From Microtetraspora glauca (GTDB lineage Bacteria > Actinomycetota > Actinomycetes > Streptosporangiales > Streptosporangiaceae): 64,000 nucleotides of DNA. Shown here piece after piece: positions 60,674-64,000 of this stretch. The translations under genes and the position numbers were made by a program. The notes below the pieces were generated by a model. That model was not told the origin of the DNA. It worked only from the letters and a program-made list of their open reading frames with translations, and made no database searches. Position 1 is the stretch's first letter. Every line of letters starts with the position of its first letter. The stretch spans positions 62,001 to 126,000 of the forward strand of contig BBYL01000016.1 of the NCBI GenBank assembly GCA_001570385.1, read 5' to 3'.

Positions 60674-62638
60674 GTGGGGAGCGATATCGAGGACCCGGAC
60701 CATGCCCCGGACCGTGATCCGAATCCTGCCCGAGATCGCGCCCGAGATCCTGCCCGAGATCGTGTCCGAGACCACGCGCCAGATCACGCCCAGCATCGCT
60801 CCCCGGGGGCCGATCCCCGGGCCTGGTGCGTCGTCGCGGCGGCGCGGCTGTCCCGCGACCAGCCGGAGGCGGCACTGGAGGCCGCACGCCAGGCCGTCGA
60901 ACGCGACCCCGGCGGCGAGTGGGGGCACCGCCTGGCCAGTCTCGCCCTCGAACGCCTCGGCCGCGACTCCGAGGCGGTCGCGTCGGCCCGGGAAGCCGTA
61001 CGGCTCGCGCCCGGCTCCTGGGCCGCGCGGCTCAGGCTGGGCGGCGCGCTGCGCCGCTCGCCCGGCGGCTGGCGCGAGGCGTGGGCGGAGGCACGCAAGG
61101 CGGTGAGCTTCGCGCCCGAGGAACCCGACCCGCACGTCCTCGCCGGGGACCTGGCCCTGACCCGGGGCGATCACGAGCGCGCCGTCTCGTCCTACGAGGC
61201 GGCGCTGCGGCGCGCGAAGGACCACCCGGGAGCACGGGTCAACCTCGGGCTCGCCCTGATGAGGTGGGAGCGGCCGCGCAACCACCACGACCCGGCCTGG
61301 GACGCCGACCCGCGCGAGACGACCCGGGCCAGGCGGGCGATGGAGGTCTGGTCCCGGCAGGTCCGCGTCATGCTCGCGGTAGCGACGGCCGCCGTCACGC
61401 TCAGCGCGTTCTTCCTCGGCCTGCACAGGGAGGCGCAGATCGGGGGAGCGCTCGTGCTCGGGGGCGTGCTGGTCGTGACGATCAGGCAGGCCGGGCGGGT
61501 CCGCGTCTGGCCGCGCGTGCCCGCGATGCTCGGCCGCGACCTCTGGCTCACCATGGGCGTCGCGATGGGAGTGGCGGTCGTCGCCGCGTACGTCGCCGGC
61601 CTGGCCACGCTGCCCGCCGCACCTCCCGCCTCGGTCCCGCTCCCTTTCCCGCTTGCCGAAACGCCGCCCGCCGCGCCCGGTTCCCTCGCGGACGCGGTGA
61701 ACGGCGTCTGGATCGGCGCGCTCGGCATCGTCTTTCTCAACGGCGCCGCCGCGGGCGGCGCGCGCCTGCTCGTCGAGGCGTGGCAGGGCCGTCCGGTGAG
61801 GGCGCTCGCCCAGTTCGCCGCCGCCGGACCGGTGCCCGCGGCCAGGCGGGACGTCGACGTGACGCTCTGGATCGTCGCGAGCCGGGCATGGTGGACGCTC
61901 GTCCTCCTCCTGTCGATCTCCCTGCTCGCGGCCCAGCCCCGCCTGGCCCTCGGCGCCGCGGCGGTGCCGGCCGTCGTCGTCCTCACCTTCCGCCGCGGCC
62001 GGGTCACCTCCCTCCTGCGGCCGTCGTTCCGCGACGACCGCCCGCTCGCGCTCGCGTTCGTCCTGATCGCCGCCGCCTCCCTCCTCCTCGCGCTCGCGGG
62101 AGCCGTACCGGCCGACGCCGGGCCCGGCCTCCCCGCACCGCCGATGCTCGGGCCCGCCGGAATGGGCGCGTGCGCCGCGCTCGCGGTGGCGGCCGGGGCG
62201 TTCGCGGCGCGTACGGCCCGCGCGTGGTGGGGCGGCGGTCCCGGTCCCTGGCGTGCCGCGCTGATCCCGTACGACGCGTTCGGCACGCGGCTTCCCGGCG
62301 ACGCCTCGCCCTCCGCCGGAGTCAGCGACGAGGTACGGCACGCCGCCACGTATTCGAGGAGCGTGGTGCTCGCCTACAGCCAGCGGGGCTGCCCGCGGGC
62401 GCTCGCGGTCAGCGCGGTGACCTCGGTGAGCGCGTCGGGCGAGCTCAGGCTGATCGCGGGGGACGAGGCGTGGGAGGCGGTGGAGCGCGACCCCAGGGTC
62501 GTCCTCTTCGTGGGCGACCCGCGGTTCTGGGCCGAGGTGCGGGGCATCGCCGTGCCCTCCGGGGACGTTCTGCGCATCACTCCCAAACGGGTCCTCGTGC
62601 GGGAGTACCCGGGCCGCCACCAGGCTCGCACCCGTTAG
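60674..62638 (+). CDS. TPR-containing multi-pass membrane protein
   Basis: A 654-residue protein. The GTG start at 60674 is uncertain, as the GGGAG just before it is too close to serve. An N-terminal DPARDR-type repeat region is followed by TPR-like helices (about residues 45-175, AALEAARQAVERDPGGEWGHRLASL in parts), then multiple membrane segments in the middle, and a C-terminal soluble domain ending near RITPKRVLVREYPGRHQ. The hydrophobic part has ten or so segments. The next gene, a membrane-anchored AAA ATPase, follows 58 bp on, so the two probably work together. I do not recognise the C-terminal domain. Confidence 0.72.
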   Translation: MGSDIEDPDHAPDRDPNPARDRARDPARDRVRDHAPDHAQHRSPGADPRAWCVVAAARLSRDQPEAALEAARQAVERDPGGEWGHRLASLALERLGRDSEAVASAREAVRLAPGSWAARLRLGGALRRSPGGWREAWAEARKAVSFAPEEPDPHVLAGDLALTRGDHERAVSSYEAALRRAKDHPGARVNLGLALMRWERPRNHHDPAWDADPRETTRARRAMEVWSRQVRVMLAVATAAVTLSAFFLGLHREAQIGGALVLGGVLVVTIRQAGRVRVWPRVPAMLGRDLWLTMGVAMGVAVVAAYVAGLATLPAAPPASVPLPFPLAETPPAAPGSLADAVNGVWIGALGIVFLNGAAAGGARLLVEAWQGRPVRALAQFAAAGPVPAARRDVDVTLWIVASRAWWTLVLLLSISLLAAQPRLALGAAAVPAVVVLTFRRGRVTSLLRPSFRDDRPLALAFVLIAAASLLLALAGAVPADAGPGLPAPPMLGPAGMGACAALAVAAGAFAARTARAWWGGGPGPWRAALIPYDAFGTRLPGDASPSAGVSDEVRHAATYSRSVVLAYSQRGCPRALAVSAVTSVSASGELRLIAGDEAWEAVERDPRVVLFVGDPRFWAEVRGIAVPSGDVLRITPKRVLVREYPGRHQARTR

Positions 62639-62696
62639 GTCCACCCATTGCGCGTTCGTGTGCGGTATAACCGGGGGGCAAACCGGGGAGGCGTTG

Positions 62697-64000
62697 ATGC
62701 GGGACTCCGACAGGGCCCAGCCGGCGGGCAACGCCGGGGCGCGGGATCTGTTCGAACAGGTGCGGCTGCGCTATTTCCACCTTCCCCCCATCGCGCGACG
62801 CGTGATCTTCACCGGTGTCCTGATCGCCTCGATCGGCCTCGCCGCGGCACTGAGCTGGCCGCTGCTCACCACGTTCTTCGCGACGGTCGTGATCCTGGCG
62901 TTCGTGGCGCTCGCGCTCAGCCATCCCCGCGCCGCGGCCACCGCGCTCGTCCTCGCCGGGTGGGGGCTGCTGCTCCCGCTGTTCTTCGGCGTCTTCGGCA
63001 GCCAGTCCGGCGCGCCGTACCTCCTGCTGTTCCTCGGCCTCCCGGTCGCCGGCGCGGCCCACCTCATCCGGTGGGTGCCCCCATGGCTGACCACGCTGGC
63101 CGCGCTCGCCCCCGCGGGCGTCGTGGCCTTCGCGATCTCCCCGCTGTCCGTCACCGTCGCCCTCTGGGCCGCGTACGGCACGGCCTGCGCGGTGCTGGCC
63201 TACCGCTTCGTGCTGGCCAGGAGGGTCCACGCGCTCCTCGCCGCCGCGCCCCAGGCCGGCGACGCCCAGGTAAGGCAGCGGATCAGGGCGGGCGGTCACC
63301 AGCACTCCGCCGGCGACGGGGGGACGCCGCCGCCGATCACGGTCGAGCAGGCGCTGGGCGAGCTGGAGGCCATGATCGGCCTGGAGCCGGTGAAGGAGCA
63401 GGTACGCGCCATCGCCGCGTCCATAGAAGCGGCCCGGTTACGCAAGGAGGCCGGGTTCACCAACGAGCCCCCGATGCGCCACTTCGTCTTCGTCGGCCCG
63501 CCCGGCACCGGCAAGACGAGCGTCGCCCGCACCCTCGCCAAGATCTTCTACGCGTTCGGGCTGCTGGAGACGCCCTTCGTGGTCGAGGGCCAGCGGGCCG
63601 ACCTGGTCGGCGAATACCTCGGAGCCACAGCGATCAAGACCAACGAGCTGATCGACCGGGCGCTGGGCGGCGTGCTGTTCATCGACGAGGCGTACGGCCT
63701 GATCAACTCGGGTGACGGCCAGCCCGACCGGTTCGGCGCCGAGGCCGTGCAGACCCTGCTCAAGCGGGCCGAGGACGACCGCGACCGGCTGATCATCGTG
63801 CTGGCCGGCTACGAGAAGGAGATGGGCACCTTCCTCTCCTCCAACCCCGGCCTGTCCAGCAGGTTCGCCACGCGGGTGCGCTTCCCCGGTTACACCCCCT
63901 CAGAACTCCTGGAGATCACCGAGGCGTTGCAGGTCAGGCGGGGCGACCGGCTCGCTCCCGACGCGCGTCCCGTCCTGCGGGCCCTGTTCGAGGACGTGCA
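62697..64000 (+). CDS. Membrane-anchored CbbX/EccA-like AAA ATPase (3' end outside window)
   Basis: The ATG at 62697 has GGGGAGG just upstream. The frame is open to the right edge, showing 434 residues. After a short cytoplasmic N-terminus come about four membrane segments (residues 35-180). The AAA domain begins near 225 with VEQALGELEAMIGLEPVKEQ, Walker A is GPPGTGKTS, and Walker B is GVLFIDEAYG, a motif typical of the CbbX/EccA type. A sensor-like arginine-rich segment and the small C-terminal part follow. This group remodels proteins, for example Rubisco activase CbbX or type VII secretion EccA. The N-terminal membrane anchor is unusual for it. Codon TTA occurs once (63437). Confidence 0.9.
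   Translation, partial: MRDSDRAQPAGNAGARDLFEQVRLRYFHLPPIARRVIFTGVLIASIGLAAALSWPLLTTFFATVVILAFVALALSHPRAAATALVLAGWGLLLPLFFGVFGSQSGAPYLLLFLGLPVAGAAHLIRWVPPWLTTLAALAPAGVVAFAISPLSVTVALWAAYGTACAVLAYRFVLARRVHALLAAAPQAGDAQVRQRIRAGGHQHSAGDGGTPPPITVEQALGELEAMIGLEPVKEQVRAIAASIEAARLRKEAGFTNEPPMRHFVFVGPPGTGKTSVARTLAKIFYAFGLLETPFVVEGQRADLVGEYLGATAIKTNELIDRALGGVLFIDEAYGLINSGDGQPDRFGAEAVQTLLKRAEDDRDRLIIVLAGYEKEMGTFLSSNPGLSSRFATRVRFPGYTPSELLEITEALQVRRGDRLAPDARPVLRALFEDV

Noticed and set aside
1..64000. Prophage, integrative element or insertion sequence
   Set aside because: No transposase, integrase, terminal inverted repeats or tRNA-flanked direct repeats were found; the HNH/DUF222 gene alone is not enough.

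Overview
The window is high-GC actinomycete chromosome. The signs are very high third-position GC, GTG and TTG starts, Tat and lipobox signals, a LexA/NrdR/NrdJ block, an ECF41 sigma factor, WhiB-free but kinase-rich regulation, and 10-methyl fatty acid genes at the left edge. Those last genes and the many plant-polysaccharide genes suggest the Streptosporangiaceae or a related family (Nonomuraea, Microbispora, Streptosporangium type). This family placement is inference. I see no insertion sequence, prophage, CRISPR array, rRNA or tRNA.

Layout. 1-5.1 kb: a tmsA/tmsB pair for 10-methyl branched fatty acids, a divergent acyl-CoA ligase and a P450 that may act on related lipids. 5.2-11.9 kb: a proline-rich membrane protein, leuS behind a leader-peptide attenuator, and a secreted GH5-CBM2 cellulase whose Shine-Dalgarno lies in a hairpin. 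12-18 kb: a MalY/PatB C-S lyase, lexA, and nrdR-nrdJ with tandem NrdR boxes and SOS boxes. 18-23.8 kb: nitronate monooxygenase, a Nei-type glycosylase, a YbjN-like protein, an ECF41 sigma factor with its SDR partner and a membrane protein, a PPOX-family flavoprotein and a small protein. Two short MarR-like C-terminal remnants lie here. 24.1-27.7 kb: a transmembrane Ser/Thr kinase fused to WD40 repeats.

27.8-56.1 kb is a sugar-utilisation region. It holds a GH42 beta-galactosidase, a scrambled GH42/LacI pseudogene patch, GH31 alpha-xylosidase with an ABC importer and a secreted GH3 (33.4-42.0 kb), an HNH/DUF222 gene, a small Cys-rich protein, an LplABC-type importer divergent from a ROK regulator (45.3-50.5 kb), and a GH3-LacI-GH1 operon behind three perfect LacI-type operators (50.8-56.1 kb). 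Neither importer has its own ATPase, so a shared MsiK-type ATPase elsewhere is likely. A 24-28 bp inverted-repeat motif upstream of GH42, GH31 and the LplA-type binding protein suggests one ROK regulon spanning the region. The enzyme set (alpha-xylosidase, beta-galactosidase, GH3/GH1 beta-glycosidases, GH5 cellulase) fits breakdown of xyloglucan or other plant beta-glycans, with extracellular hydrolysis, ABC import and cytoplasmic trimming.

56.2-64 kb: an LtrA-type membrane protein, a DoxX protein with a long low-complexity tail, a DHA2-type MFS exporter behind paired palindromes, a TPR membrane protein, and a membrane-anchored CbbX-like AAA ATPase cut by the right edge.
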